Shown: positions 7,991 through 16,554, numbered from the stretch's first letter. The stretch is DNA of 36,013 nucleotides from Aromatoleum toluvorans (GCF_012910905.1 NZ_WTVN01000039.1:1-36013); one strand, 5' to 3'. A program made the numbers and translations. Notes: generated by a model from the letters alone, not told the origin.

Positions 7991-8596
7991 TCACAGCAAG
8001 CCTTCGGCCTTCATGGCCGCGGTGACCGACGGGCGGGCGGCGACGCGAGCCTGGTAGGCGGCCAGTGCGGGCCATTTCGCCAAGTCGATATCGACGTACT
8101 TCGCCCAGCCGAGCACCGTGAACAGGTAGGCGTCGGCGACGCTGAAATCGGTGCCCATCAGGTAGTCCTTGCCCGTGAGCTGTTCGGCGATGTAGCCGAA
8201 CCGGCGGTCGAGGTTCGCGCGGCAGATCGTCTTCCACGCATCCGGGGTGGCCGGATTGAAGAACGGGCTGAAGGTCTTGTGCAGTTCGGTGCCGATGAAG
8301 GTGAGCCAGCTCTGCAGGCGGTAGCGCTCGGGCGTGCCGTTGGGGGGAGCGAGCTTCTTCTCCGGGACCTGGTCGGCGAGGTACTGGACGATCGCCGGCC
8401 CTTCGGTGAGCAGCTCGCCGTTGTCGAGCAGCAGCGCGGGGACATAGCCCTTGGGGTTGGTCTTGGTGTAGTCCTGCCCCGATCCGGTGACCTTGGTCTG
8501 CAGGTCGACGGTTTCGGTCTCGTACTTGAGGCCCGCTTCTTCGAGAACGATGTGCGGCGAGAGCGAGCATGCACCGGGTTTCAAGAACAGCTTCAT
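7991..8596 (-). CDS. gstA: Beta-class glutathione S-transferase
   Basis: A 201-residue cytoplasmic glutathione transferase. The N-terminal thioredoxin-like domain begins MKLFLKPGACSLSPHI with the beta-class active-site C10, then NPKGYVPALLLDNG (cis-proline region) and LTEGPAIVQYL (glutathione-binding Glu and nearby residues). The helical C-terminal domain follows, with TDFSVADAYLFTVL. Length and motifs match bacterial beta-class GstA closely. The ATG at 8596 has aaggag six to eleven bases upstream on this strand; the upstream open frame to 9583 is antisense to the methyltransferase and is not real. It is 77 bases upstream of the glutathione peroxidase and probably shares its transcript. Confidence 0.93.
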   Translation of the reverse strand: MKLFLKPGACSLSPHIVLEEAGLKYETETVDLQTKVTGSGQDYTKTNPKGYVPALLLDNGELLTEGPAIVQYLADQVPEKKLAPPNGTPERYRLQSWLTFIGTELHKTFSPFFNPATPDAWKTICRANLDRRFGYIAEQLTGKDYLMGTDFSVADAYLFTVLGWAKYVDIDLAKWPALAAYQARVAARPSVTAAMKAEGLL

Positions 8597-8914
8597 CGAT
8601 AGGCTCCTTGGCCGGGTTATTGATGGGGGTGGTCGGAAAGCGGTCCTTCGCGCGTGGGCGCCCGAGTGGGCGAAACCGCGGCGCGGCGGGTGGCGTTCCG
8701 TGATGGGGGTGCCCGGGGGATGTTTCTGCCACGGCAACAACGGCGCAGCGTCCGGACACACCGCAGAGACTCCCGGATCGTGCCGGGGTTCCGCAGAGCC
8801 TACGCGCGGGCCGCGCACAAGGCAATCCTGATGGTCGTGTCCCGGTTGCCGCTCCCTGCAGAGGGCGGGAGTTTGCGATACTCGCGGGTCCCGATCACGC
8901 CCCCGCCGCAGCAC
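8597..8914. other. Divergent intergenic region, gstA / methyltransferase
   Basis: This 318-base gap must hold the promoters of two divergent genes. I see the gstA ribosome site (aaggag on the minus strand) next to its start but no convincing -35/-10 pair on either strand. An open frame continues across the gap into the methyltransferase from 8654, but its translation is arginine-rich and uninformative, so I do not extend the gene into it. Confidence 0.4.
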
Positions 8915-10093
8915 ATGAACCACCGCGACCGCCTTCTCGAACTGCAATCCCTGCTGCACGGGCACGCGGCGTTCTGGCGGCCGTCGCCGTTCCACGAGCA
9001 GCGGCCCGGCTGGTGCGATGAACAGCCGGCGCTCGCCGCGGCGGTGCTCGGCGTCGACGACGCAATGCTGGAACGCTTCATCGCCGATCCGGAGGCGTGC
9101 CGCGCGTGGCTTGCGCCGCAGCTGCCGGTGGTCGGCCTGCTGGAGGCGCTGTGCGAGGTGGCGCCGCTCGCCGCGCGCTCGATGCCGCCGCGCGATCCGC
9201 GTGCCGACCTGTTCATCCCGGGACGCAAGCGCGCGCAGATCGACGCCTTCGCCGCGCACGGGCCGGCGGCACCGGTGCCGGTGCTGGAGTGGTGCGCGGG
9301 CAAGGGCCATCTGGGGCGGCGGCTGGCGCTCGTCGATCGCGTGCCGGTGCGCCTGCTGGAGATCGACCCGTCCCTGTGCCGGGCGGCCGAACGGCTGGGC
9401 GAGGGAAGCGGGCTGGCGCAGCAGGTGCTGTGCGGCGATGCGCTGGACGAGGCCTCGCGCCGCCACGTGCGCGGCCATGCGGTCGTCGCACTGCATGCCT
9501 GCGGCGAGCTGCACCGCACGCTGGTGCGCAACGCGGCGCAGGATCACGCGCACAGTTACCGCATCGCGCCGTGCTGCTATCACCTCGGCGCGGGCGACGC
9601 CTATCGGCCGGTGAGCCGCGCGGCGGCGCTCGCGCTCGACGACCGCGCGCTACGCCTGGCCGTCACCGAGACCGTGACCGCGCCGCGCAACGTGCGCGAA
9701 CGCCTCGCGCGCGATCAGGCCTGGAAGCTGGGATTCGTCGCCCTGCGCAAAGTGCTGCAGGGCGAGGGCGCGCGCACCTTCAAGCCCGTGCCGGCGCACT
9801 GGCAGTCGCTGGGGTTCGAAGCCTGGTGCCGCTCGCTGGCGCAACGCGAGGGTGTGCGCCTGCCTGGGGCGGTGGACTGGGCGCACTGGCGCGCGGTCGG
9901 CGAACAGCGCCGCGCCGAGGTCCGCCGCCTCGAACTCGTCCGCCACGCCTTCCGCCGCGCGCTGGAAATGTGGCTCGTGTCGGACCTCGCGCTGGGGCTG
10001 GAGGAGGCGGGTTTCGACGTGCAGGTGGGTACCTTCTGCGCGCGCACCCTCACGCCGCGCAACCTGATGGTATCCGCGCAGCGCGGCGCGTGA
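8915..10093 (+). CDS. SAM-dependent methyltransferase, Methyltransf_32-like
   Basis: A 392-residue cytoplasmic protein with a class I methyltransferase core. Motif I is EWCAGKGHLG (125-134), followed by an acidic strand end LLEID, HACGELH (194-200) and PCCYH (219-223). This combination of a WCAGKGHLG-like loop with HACGxL and PCCYH is characteristic of the Methyltransf_32 group, which includes relatives of tRNA and other RNA or protein methyltransferases; the substrate here is unknown. I chose ATG 8915 because family-like sequence begins there, although no strong ribosome site precedes it and the frame is open back to 8654. It is divergent from gstA and probably monocistronic. Confidence 0.75.
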   Translation: MNHRDRLLELQSLLHGHAAFWRPSPFHEQRPGWCDEQPALAAAVLGVDDAMLERFIADPEACRAWLAPQLPVVGLLEALCEVAPLAARSMPPRDPRADLFIPGRKRAQIDAFAAHGPAAPVPVLEWCAGKGHLGRRLALVDRVPVRLLEIDPSLCRAAERLGEGSGLAQQVLCGDALDEASRRHVRGHAVVALHACGELHRTLVRNAAQDHAHSYRIAPCCYHLGAGDAYRPVSRAAALALDDRALRLAVTETVTAPRNVRERLARDQAWKLGFVALRKVLQGEGARTFKPVPAHWQSLGFEAWCRSLAQREGVRLPGAVDWAHWRAVGEQRRAEVRRLELVRHAFRRALEMWLVSDLALGLEEAGFDVQVGTFCARTLTPRNLMVSAQRGA

Positions 10094-10217
10094 GGTTCGG
10101 AAACGCGTGATCGCCAGCGGAGTCGCAGGTAATATTCCGGCGAATTGATCCCGGCATGCCGGTTCGTCGGACCGGCGGTCCGCGATCCCTGGTTCAAGCC
10201 GTATTGAGGGCATGGAT

Positions 10218-10622
10218 ATGCACAAGAATCTCATCGCCGCTGCGCTCGCGGCGCTGGTGCTCGGCGGGTGCGTCGTCGCGCCTGCGGGCCGCGGTCCCGC
10301 GGTGGTCGTGGCGCCGGCGCTGCCGGCGATCGTCGAATTCGACGCCGAGCCGTATTACTACTACCGCGGCTATTACTACTACTACGACAACGACTATTGG
10401 CGTTACTCCACGTCGCGCTCGGGTCCGTGGGTGGAGCTGCCGCGCAGCTACTATCCGCGGGAGATCCGCTACAAGGGGCGCGGCGATGGATGGCGCGACC
10501 GGGAGCGCGACCGCCGCTGGGATCGTGATGACGAGCGTCGCCGGGACAAGGACGACGACCGCCGCTCCGAGCGTCGCCGCAAGCGCAACGAAAACCGCCA
10601 AGGCGACGACGACGATCGTTGA
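10218..10622 (+). CDS. Tyrosine-rich putative lipoprotein
   Basis: A 134-residue protein of unknown function. It starts with a lipoprotein signal, a hydrophobic alanine/leucine stretch ending LGGC, so it is predicted to be lipid-anchored at a membrane facing the periplasm. The centre is tyrosine-rich (YYYYRGYYYYYDND, then WRYSTSRSGPW). The C-terminal third is almost entirely charged, with alternating Arg, Asp, Glu and Lys ending in QGDDDDR. Two in-frame ATGs lie six bases apart; gaggg at 10206-10210 is only one base from ATG 10212 but seven from ATG 10218, which decides for 10218. Similar YxW-rich small lipoproteins occur in betaproteobacteria without known role. It converges with the response regulator at 10675. 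Confidence 0.72.
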   Translation: MHKNLIAAALAALVLGGCVVAPAGRGPAVVVAPALPAIVEFDAEPYYYYRGYYYYYDNDYWRYSTSRSGPWVELPRSYYPREIRYKGRGDGWRDRERDRRWDRDDERRRDKDDDRRSERRRKRNENRQGDDDDR

Positions 10623-10633
10623 CGCGACCCGGT

Positions 10634-10649
10634 GACTGCGCAGGCAGTC
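10634..10649. terminator. Short hairpin between convergent genes
   Basis: The sequence gactgc-gcag-gcagtc gives a perfect 6-base stem with a 4-base loop in the 52-base gap between the convergent lipoprotein and response-regulator genes. The position fits a bidirectional terminator, but the stem is short and there is no T-run. Confidence 0.4.
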
Positions 10650-10674
10650 GCGCCGGATACGGCGAATCGCCCGT

Positions 10675-11322
10675 TCAGGCCTCGATCAGCCCCGATCTCA
10701 CCGCGATCAGTGCGAGTTCGGCGGCGTTCGCCGCGTTGAGCTTCTGCTTGATGTGGTACAGGTGCGTGCCGACCGTGCTCGGGCTGAGCTTGTGCGTATC
10801 CGCGACCTGGTTCACCGAACTGCCTTTGGCGAGCTGCAGGAACACCGCGAACTCCTTGTCGGTGAGCGCGTCGGCGGGATCGTTGCTGCCGCCGAACTGC
10901 GCGAGCGCGAGCTGCGGGGCGAGTTCGGGGTCGACATAGCGCTGGCCGCGCGCGACCTGCGCGACGGCGCGCACGAGCTCCTGCGGCTGGGCGCGCTTCG
11001 ACAGGTAGCCGGTGGCGCCCGAGCGCAGCGTACGCATCGGGATCTGCGAATCCTCGTGCGCGGAGAGCATCAGCACGCGCGCGCCGGGGTGGTGGGCGAG
11101 CAGGCGCTCCAGCGCGCCGAGGCCGCCGATGCCCGGCATCGTCACGTCCATCACGAGGACGTCGGGCTGGTGCTCGGCGAAGGCGGACAGCGCGCTTTCG
11201 CCGCTGTCCGCCTCGGCGACGATGCTCGCGCCGGCCCCTTCGAGGAGCATGCGGAAGCCCATGCGGACGATGGCGTGATCGTCGGCGAGGACGAGGCGGA
11301 GGTTTTCAAGAACGCTGGCCAT
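10675..11322 (-). CDS. LuxR/NarL-family response regulator of the quinoprotein locus
   Basis: A 215-residue DNA-binding response regulator. The receiver domain has D14/D15, the phospho-acceptor D59 (VLVMDVTMPG) and YLSKRA; the LuxR helix-turn-helix occupies about residues 150-212 (LTDKEFAVF, then LSPSTVGTHLYHIKQKL). The start at 11322 has gaggag upstream on this strand and overlaps the end of the kinase gene by 17 bases, so kinase and regulator are translationally linked partners. It is the last gene of a four-gene leftward operon with the SoxYZ-like carrier and the metallohydrolase, and its natural targets are that operon and the divergent PQQ dehydrogenase. It lacks an AAA+ domain and so cannot itself activate the sigma-54 promoter seen there. 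Confidence 0.9.
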   Translation of the reverse strand: MASVLENLRLVLADDHAIVRMGFRMLLEGAGASIVAEADSGESALSAFAEHQPDVLVMDVTMPGIGGLGALERLLAHHPGARVLMLSAHEDSQIPMRTLRSGATGYLSKRAQPQELVRAVAQVARGQRYVDPELAPQLALAQFGGSNDPADALTDKEFAVFLQLAKGSSVNQVADTHKLSPSTVGTHLYHIKQKLNAANAAELALIAVRSGLIEA

Positions 11323-12682
11323 GGATGCTCTCCTCGGATGAGTGGTGATGGGGCAGGCGGGCGCTGACGCGCAGTCCGCCGCCGGGGGGCGTGTCGAGAT
11401 GCAGTTCGCCGTGCAGTTCGGCGACCCGCTCGCGCATGCCGGTGAGGCCGTAGTGCCCCGGGGGCGTGTCGGCGACGAGGCCGCGGCCGTTGTCGCACAC
11501 TTCCAGCGCGACGGCGTCCGGCGCGAAATCGAGGCGCACATCGACCTGCGAGGCGCCGGAGTGGCGGGCGACGTTGGTGAGGCTTTCCTGCAGCAGGCGC
11601 AGCACCGTGAGGCTCAGGGTTTCGTCGGTGGGGGCGCTGGCGGGTGCCGTGCGGCAGTCGACGCGGATGTGCGGGTGGTGGCCGGACCACAGGTGGCAGT
11701 AGTCGCTGACGGCCTGGTCGAGCCGGCCGCCGCCGTCGGTGCTGGCCGGGCGCAGGCGCTGCAGGATCGCGCGCACGCCGTCCTGCATCTGGCCGGTCAT
11801 CGCGAGGATCGCCTGCGCGCTGCCGTGGATCTGCGGCTGGTTGTCGCAGCGCTGCAGGATCGCGCCGGAGATCGCGCGCACGGCGGTGATGGCCTGGCCC
11901 AGCTCGTCGTGCAGCTCGCGTGCGATCACGCGGCGCTCTTCTTCCAGCCGTGCCTGCACGGCGCGGGCGAAGGCCTGGTCTTCTTCCAGGCGCAGGTTCT
12001 GCGCGCGTGTGTCGTCGAGCGTGTCGGCAAGGCGGTTGTAGCTGGCGGCGACTCGGTCGAGCTCGGCGACACGGTAGCCGGGCAGGCGCACGTCGAAACG
12101 GCCGTCGGCGCCGCGGGCGAGCGCCGCGTCGATCTGCGCGAGCGGGGCGAGCGCGCGGTGCAGCGCGAGGCGGGCGCCGAGCGCGACGATCAGCAGCAGC
12201 GCAAGCGCGGAGCCGAGACCCGCGGCGAGGTCGTCCCAGGCATCGAGGACGGCGCGCGAGGCATCCGGCCGCAGCACGATCTGGCGGTCGCCGGCGTCGA
12301 AGTGGCGCACCGGCAGCGACGGCGTGAGCCAGTCGGCGAACCAGTCCGGCGCGAAGCGGCCCGGCTTGTACGTCGATTCGGGCGACAGGTACAGGCGGGC
12401 GCCATCCGGCCCGAGCACTTCGAGCTGGTTCGCGCGCAGCCGCCCGACCGCGCGCAGGTGGGCCATCAGGCGGTCGGGGCCGTCGGTGCGGTCGCGCAGG
12501 GTCTCGGACACCAGCACCGCGACCCATTGCTGCGCGACGTGGCTCGCGGCGAGCACCTCCTCGTGGATGGACTTGCGCGTCTCGCGCACCCACCAGCCGG
12601 CGCCGGCGAGCAGCACGAGCGCGAGGACGGCGGCGAGCACGAGGCCGATGCGGGTGCCAAGGGTAGTCGATCTAGCGCGCAT
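11306..12682 (-). CDS. MoxY-like membrane sensor histidine kinase
   Basis: A 458-residue inner-membrane kinase. A first helix spans about 12-31, a periplasmic input domain about 32-150, a second helix about 153-173, then HAMP (about 175-230), a HisKA_3 dimerization helix with RVIARELHDELGQA (phospho-acceptor H258) and HATPase_c (N box LQESLTNVARHSGA about 365-378, G1 CDNGRGL, G2 GHYGLTGMRER). The periplasmic part (TLRDRTDG, then LEVLGPDGARLYLSP and a WFADWL segment) resembles the LapD/MoxY N-terminal domain of kinases found beside quinoprotein dehydrogenase genes. It overlaps the hydrolase gene by 11 bases and the regulator by 17, so it belongs to the operon. It probably senses alcohol or enzyme status in the periplasm; the ligand is unknown. 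Confidence 0.87.
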   Translation of the reverse strand: MRARSTTLGTRIGLVLAAVLALVLLAGAGWWVRETRKSIHEEVLAASHVAQQWVAVLVSETLRDRTDGPDRLMAHLRAVGRLRANQLEVLGPDGARLYLSPESTYKPGRFAPDWFADWLTPSLPVRHFDAGDRQIVLRPDASRAVLDAWDDLAAGLGSALALLLIVALGARLALHRALAPLAQIDAALARGADGRFDVRLPGYRVAELDRVAASYNRLADTLDDTRAQNLRLEEDQAFARAVQARLEEERRVIARELHDELGQAITAVRAISGAILQRCDNQPQIHGSAQAILAMTGQMQDGVRAILQRLRPASTDGGGRLDQAVSDYCHLWSGHHPHIRVDCRTAPASAPTDETLSLTVLRLLQESLTNVARHSGASQVDVRLDFAPDAVALEVCDNGRGLVADTPPGHYGLTGMRERVAELHGELHLDTPPGGGLRVSARLPHHHSSEESIHGQRS

Positions 12683-13637
12683 GGGCTTTCTCCAGCACCG
12701 CCTGTTCGGCGGCAGGGAAGAGGTGGACGACGGAGCGGCGGTATTCGCGCTCGACTTCGGCGAGGCCGCGGAAGCGCGCGGGAATGGGGCGGGCCAGCAT
12801 CTCGGTCATGTCGAGCCCCGACTCGGCGCCTTCGCGCATCGTTGCTGCGATCCATTCAAGATAGTCGCGCGTCTGGGCGATTGCAGCCGCGTCGCGGGTG
12901 ACGTCACCGTGGCCGGGCACCCATTGCCGCGCGGGGAGCGTTGCGAGGCGCTCCAGCGCGGCGAGCCAGTGCGCGAGGTCGGCGTGCGGCGTGGTGGCGG
13001 CGCGGTCGTGGAACAGCAGGTCGCCCGCGAACACGGTGCCGCTCGCGTGATCGATCAGGACGAAGTCGGCCGGCGTGTGGCCGTCCAGCGCGACGATCTC
13101 GATGTCGCGCCCGCCCACCGTGCGCCGTCCTGCGGCGAGGGGCTGCGTCGGCGCGACGCGCTCGGTGCCTTCCATCCAGTCGCCGGCCATGCGGTACAGG
13201 TTCTCGTTGAAGGCCTCGCCATCCTTCTGGATGCCGCGCTGCGTTTCCGGAAGTGCGGCGAGGGTCGCCGCGGGGAAGGCCTGGTTGCCGAGGAAGTGGT
13301 CCGGGTGGTGGTGCGTGTTGATCGTCAGCACGACCGGCAGCGGCGTGACGCGCCGGATCGCCGCGAGCATCTGTTCGCCGTAGCGGCGCGAGGGGCCGGT
13401 GTCGATGACGATGACGCCGGTGCTGCCGACGATGAAGCCGGTATTGACGATGTTGCCGCCGTTGGCGGGCGAGAAGTCTTCGCGCAGGCCGGTGAAGACA
13501 TGCACGCCCGGCGCGATCTCCTGCGGCGCGAGGCGGTAGTCGAAGCGCGTGGCCTCGGCCGCGGCCGGCGCAGGCGCCGGGAGCAGCGCCAGTGCGCAGG
13601 CGAGCAGGGCGGGGAAAGCCACATGCCGCGTGCTCAT
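12672..13637 (-). CDS. Quinoprotein relay system zinc metallohydrolase (MBL fold)
   Basis: A 321-residue secreted metallo-beta-lactamase-fold protein. A signal peptide (about 1-27, ending PAPAAA) precedes a complete metal-binding set: H109-x-H111-x-D113-H114 (THHHPDH), H187 (LDGHTP), D206 (FAGDLLFHD) and H243 (VPGHGD). The combination with an upstream SoxYZ-like carrier and a PQQ dehydrogenase matches the family named quinoprotein relay system zinc metallohydrolase, related to SoxH. Its reaction is not established; a role in releasing a group from the carrier's cysteine is a family-level proposal. Its ATG overlaps the carrier's stop (ATGA), giving tight translational coupling, and its own stop overlaps the kinase start. 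Confidence 0.9.
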   Translation of the reverse strand: MSTRHVAFPALLACALALLPAPAPAAAEATRFDYRLAPQEIAPGVHVFTGLREDFSPANGGNIVNTGFIVGSTGVIVIDTGPSRRYGEQMLAAIRRVTPLPVVLTINTHHHPDHFLGNQAFPAATLAALPETQRGIQKDGEAFNENLYRMAGDWMEGTERVAPTQPLAAGRRTVGGRDIEIVALDGHTPADFVLIDHASGTVFAGDLLFHDRAATTPHADLAHWLAALERLATLPARQWVPGHGDVTRDAAAIAQTRDYLEWIAATMREGAESGLDMTEMLARPIPARFRGLAEVEREYRRSVVHLFPAAEQAVLEKAHAR

Positions 13638-14416
13638 TGCGTCACCCATGCGTCGATGCGGTTGCCGTTGTTGTCCCGCCCGCGGGCGCGGACGCGCGTG
13701 CCGGCGGCGGGCATGTCGATCGTGAACAGCGGGTTTTCGGACACCGGCTCGTAGGTCTGGATGCGCATCAGCTCGGCGCCGGATTCGTCCGAAAGGGTCA
13801 GCTCCTCGATGTGGAACACCGGGATGCCCTGCGCGAGTCCCGTGTCCATGGGATGGATCACGCGCATGCGCAGGCGCTCGCTGCCGTCGCTGCGGGGAAA
13901 GATCCTGCCGCTGACCTGGTTCAGGCGCTCCTGCCATTCGGGCGAACCCGAGCCGGTCGACGGGGCCGTGCACCCGCCGCCCGTCGCGGTCACCCACGTG
14001 CCGCCCACGTGCCACACGCCGTCGGCAGTGCGGGCGGCGGCGCGCACCGGCGACGACTGCTGCAGCTTGAGGCGGAAGCCGAGGGCGGGTTTCGCCTTCA
14101 CGGGCCGGAAGCGCAGCACCGCGAGGATGGGGTTGAAGTCGGCGAACACCAGCACTTCCTCGACGCCGGCGAGCCCGCTCGCGTCGACGGAAACGGGGAC
14201 GTTGAGCGAGTCCTCCGCGATCGCCGGCGCGACGACCTTGACGCGCGCATCGAACACCACCGTGCGGCCGGCGAAGAAGGTCTTCGCCATGTCGCCCCAG
14301 CGGGCCGAATCCAGCGGATCGGTGCTCGCGTGCACGGCGACGGGCACCGCGGCCGGGGCATCCGCAACGGAACACAGCCACAGCGTCGCCAGGGCGAGCA
14401 CGGTTGTAGGGCGCAT
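13634..14416 (-). CDS. Quinoprotein dehydrogenase-associated SoxYZ-like carrier
   Basis: A 260-residue periplasmic protein, first gene of the leftward operon. A signal peptide (about 1-22) is followed by a SoxY-like domain (about 30-150) ending in TATGGGCTAPS, where C149 is equivalent to the swinging-arm cysteine of SoxY GGC-type carriers. A SoxZ-like immunoglobulin-fold domain (about 165-260, RMRVIHPMDTG, then FHIEELTLSDESG) follows in the same chain. SoxYZ proteins hold sulfur intermediates on this cysteine; the fused version is known beside quinoprotein dehydrogenases but its cargo is not known. The ATG at 14416 has ggagga upstream on this strand. It is divergent from the dehydrogenase, with a 334-base shared control region. 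Confidence 0.9.
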   Translation of the reverse strand: MRPTTVLALATLWLCSVADAPAAVPVAVHASTDPLDSARWGDMAKTFFAGRTVVFDARVKVVAPAIAEDSLNVPVSVDASGLAGVEEVLVFADFNPILAVLRFRPVKAKPALGFRLKLQQSSPVRAAARTADGVWHVGGTWVTATGGGCTAPSTGSGSPEWQERLNQVSGRIFPRSDGSERLRMRVIHPMDTGLAQGIPVFHIEELTLSDESGAELMRIQTYEPVSENPLFTIDMPAAGTRVRARGRDNNGNRIDAWVTQ

Positions 14417-14476
14417 CGAGTCTCCTCCGCGGGCGGTCGAATGCCGCCCTTGTTTGTTCCTCAGTGCAGCAAAAAA

Positions 14477-14541
14477 TGTTCCATGCGCATAAGGGACACA
14501 TCTGTGCGACGCGCGACGGGTGATTGCTCCAAAACGGAACA
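14477..14541. promoter_or_regulatory. Candidate activator-binding dyads upstream of the sigma-54 promoter
   Basis: Two related imperfect dyads lie 115-180 bases upstream of the sigma-54 element: TGTTCC (14477-14482) with GGGACA (14493-14498), and TGCTCC (14525-14530) with GGAACA (14536-14541). Half-sites are the same hexamer with single changes, at arm separations of 10 and 5 bases. The distance fits upstream activating sequences for a bacterial enhancer-binding protein, which sigma-54 promoters require. The protein is not encoded in this window. The region also carries the leftward operon's promoter. Confidence 0.42.
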
Positions 14542-14656
14542 GGTGCTGTCAATCAGAGCAGTGAAAATCGCGAGATCGCACCGTCGGCCCTTGAAAAACG
14601 CGCTGCCTGAGCCATGTTTCAGGGAGCCGCGGCACTTTTCGCGGTGCGCGGACCGG

Positions 14657-14671
14657 TGGCACGCCCTTTGC
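14657..14671 (+). promoter_or_regulatory. Sigma-54 (RpoN) promoter of the PQQ alcohol dehydrogenase
   Basis: TGGCACGCCCTTTGC matches the -24/-12 consensus TGGCACG-N4-TTGC at every specified position, with the invariant GG (14658-14659) and GC (14670-14671) at the required spacing. Transcription would start near 14683, about 68 bases before the ATG at 14751. Expression of the dehydrogenase is therefore expected to need RpoN and an enhancer-binding activator. Confidence 0.85.
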
Positions 14672-14750
14672 GAAACCGTTGCCGAATCCGGTCGCCCGGT
14701 CAGGGAGGCGGTTTCCAACAATACGACGAGATTCCACAAGGAGGATTCAA

Positions 14751-16547
14751 ATGGAGCAGATCCGCAAACGCGCAGGGCTGTCCGTCGCGGCATCCGTCCT
14801 CGCGCTGTCCCTGGCAGGCCTGGGCAGCGTGCAGGCGAAGGAGGTCACCGACGCGGACATCCTCGCCGACGGCACCGGCAACACCTCGCAGGTCGTCACG
14901 CACGGCCTCGGCACCAAGGGCCAGCGCTTCAGCCCGCTCGCGCAGATCAACCCGCAGACGGTGAAGAACCTCGTTCCCGTGTGGTCGTTCTCGTTCGGCG
15001 GCGAGAAGCAGCGCGGCCAGCAGTCGCAGCCCATCGTGTTCGACGGCAAGATGTACGTGACCGCCTCCTACAGCCGCATCTTCGCGCTGGACGTGAAGAC
15101 CGGCGAGAAGCTGTGGAAGTACGAGCACCGCCTGCCCGACGGCATCATGCCGTGTTGCGACGTGATCAACCGCGGCGCGGCGATCTACGGCAACCTGGTG
15201 ATCTTCGGCACCCTCGACGCGCAGCTCGTCGCCCTCGACAAGGACACCGGCAAGGTCGTGTGGAAGGAGAAGATCGAGGACTACAAGGCCGGCTACTCCT
15301 TCACCGCCGCGCCGCAGATCGTCAAGGGCATGGTCATCACCGGCAACTCGGGCGGCGAGTTCGGCATCGTCGGGCGGGTCGACGCGCGCGATGCGAAGAC
15401 CGGCAAACTGGTGTGGACGCGCCCGGTCGTCGAAGGCCACATGGGCTTCAAGTACGACAAGGAAGGCAAGCAGATCGAGAACGGCACCTCGGGCACGGCC
15501 AACGCGACCTGGCCGGGCGACCTGTGGAAGACCGGCGGCGCGGCGCCGTGGCTGTCCGCGTACTACGATCCCGACGTCAACCTGATCTTCATCGGCACCG
15601 GCAACCCGTCGCCGTGGAACAGCTGGTTGCGTCCGGGTGACAACCTGTACTCGTCCTCGACCGTCGCGATCGACCCCGACACCGGCAAGATCGTGTGGCA
15701 CTACCAGACCACCCCGCACGACGGCTGGGACTTCGACGGCGTGAACGAATTCGTCTCCTTCGAATACAAGGATCCGAAGTCCGGCAAGATGGTCAAGGCC
15801 GGCGGCAAGGCGGACCGCAACGGCTTCTTCTTCGTCAATGACCGCACCAACGGCAAGCTGCTCAACGCCTTCCCGTTCGTGAAGCGCATCGACTGGGCCA
15901 AGGGCATCGACCTCAACACCGGCCGGCCGATCTACAACGAGGACAAGCGTCCGGGCAACCCCTTCACCGAAGGCGGCGGCGACGGCAAGAAGGGCGCGGT
16001 GGTGTTCAACGCGCCGTCCTTCCTCGGCGGCAAGAACCAGATGCCGATGGCGTTCAGCCCGAAGACCGGCTACTTCTACGTGCCGGCCAACGAGTGGGGC
16101 ATGGACATCTGGAACGAGCCGGTCTCCTACAAGCGCGGCGCGGCCTACCTCGGCGCAGGCTTCACGATCAAGCCGCTCAACGACGACTATATCGGCGCGT
16201 TGCGCGCGATCGATCCGGTCAGCGGCAAGATCGTGTGGGAGGTCAAGAACAACGCGCCGCTGTGGGGCGGCGTGCTGACCACCGGCGGCAACCTCGTGTT
16301 CTACGGTACCCCCGAGGGCTACCTGAAGGCAGTCGATGCCACGAACGGCCAGGAAGTGTGGAAGTTCCAGACCGGCTCCGGGATCATCGCCCCGCCGATC
16401 ACCTGGGAGGACAAGGGCGAGCAGTACGTCGCCGTCGTGTCCGGCTGGGGCGGTGCGGTGCCGCTGTGGGGCGGCGACGTCGCCAAGCGCGTGAACTTCC
16501 TCGAGCAGGGCGGTTCCGTGTGGGTGTTCAAGCTGCACAAGTCGTAA
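14751..16547 (+). CDS. PQQ-dependent alcohol dehydrogenase, lanthanide-type signature
   Basis: A 598-residue periplasmic quinoprotein that oxidises primary alcohols with pyrroloquinoline quinone. A signal peptide (about 1-29, ending GSVQA) precedes the eight-bladed propeller. The adjacent-cysteine disulfide is C135-C136 (MPCCDV). The catalytic base is D327 in HDGWDFDG, and D329 two residues later is the extra acidic ligand found in lanthanide-dependent enzymes (XoxF, ExaF/PedH); calcium enzymes have Ala or Ser there. The rest (SPPFLGG-like APSFLGGKN, then [11 protein letters not shown] and GGSVWVFKL) resembles the ethanol-dehydrogenase ExaA/PedE/PedH group more than methanol dehydrogenase. 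There is no fused cytochrome domain. The ATG at 14751 has aaggagg at ideal spacing, behind a sigma-54 promoter. A hairpin follows the stop, so it is probably monocistronic. Confidence 0.95.
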   Translation: MEQIRKRAGLSVAASVLALSLAGLGSVQAKEVTDADILADGTGNTSQVVTHGLGTKGQRFSPLAQINPQTVKNLVPVWSFSFGGEKQRGQQSQPIVFDGKMYVTASYSRIFALDVKTGEKLWKYEHRLPDGIMPCCDVINRGAAIYGNLVIFGTLDAQLVALDKDTGKVVWKEKIEDYKAGYSFTAAPQIVKGMVITGNSGGEFGIVGRVDARDAKTGKLVWTRPVVEGHMGFKYDKEGKQIENGTSGTANATWPGDLWKTGGAAPWLSAYYDPDVNLIFIGTGNPSPWNSWLRPGDNLYSSSTVAIDPDTGKIVWHYQTTPHDGWDFDGVNEFVSFEYKDPKSGKMVKAGGKADRNGFFFVNDRTNGKLLNAFPFVKRIDWAKGIDLNTGRPIYNEDKRPGNPFTEGGGDGKKGAVVFNAPSFLGGKNQMPMAFSPKTGYFYVPANEWGMDIWNEPVSYKRGAAYLGAGFTIKPLNDDYIGALRAIDPVSGKIVWEVKNNAPLWGGVLTTGGNLVFYGTPEGYLKAVDATNGQEVWKFQTGSGIIAPPITWEDKGEQYVAVVSGWGGAVPLWGGDVAKRVNFLEQGGSVWVFKLHKS

Positions 16548-16554
16548 GCGTGCC

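Larger units (their letters stand above)
14417..14750. other. Divergent control region, carrier operon / PQQ dehydrogenase
   Basis: This 334-base gap separates the leftward SoxYZ-like operon from the rightward dehydrogenase. Its left part is AT-rich (an A-run at 14471-14476) with the repeated dyads; its right part holds the sigma-54 promoter, about 60-70 bases of untranslated leader and the strong aaggagg ribosome site at 14738-14744. I see no clear sigma-70 promoter for the leftward operon. No small ORF here is convincing. Confidence 0.6.
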
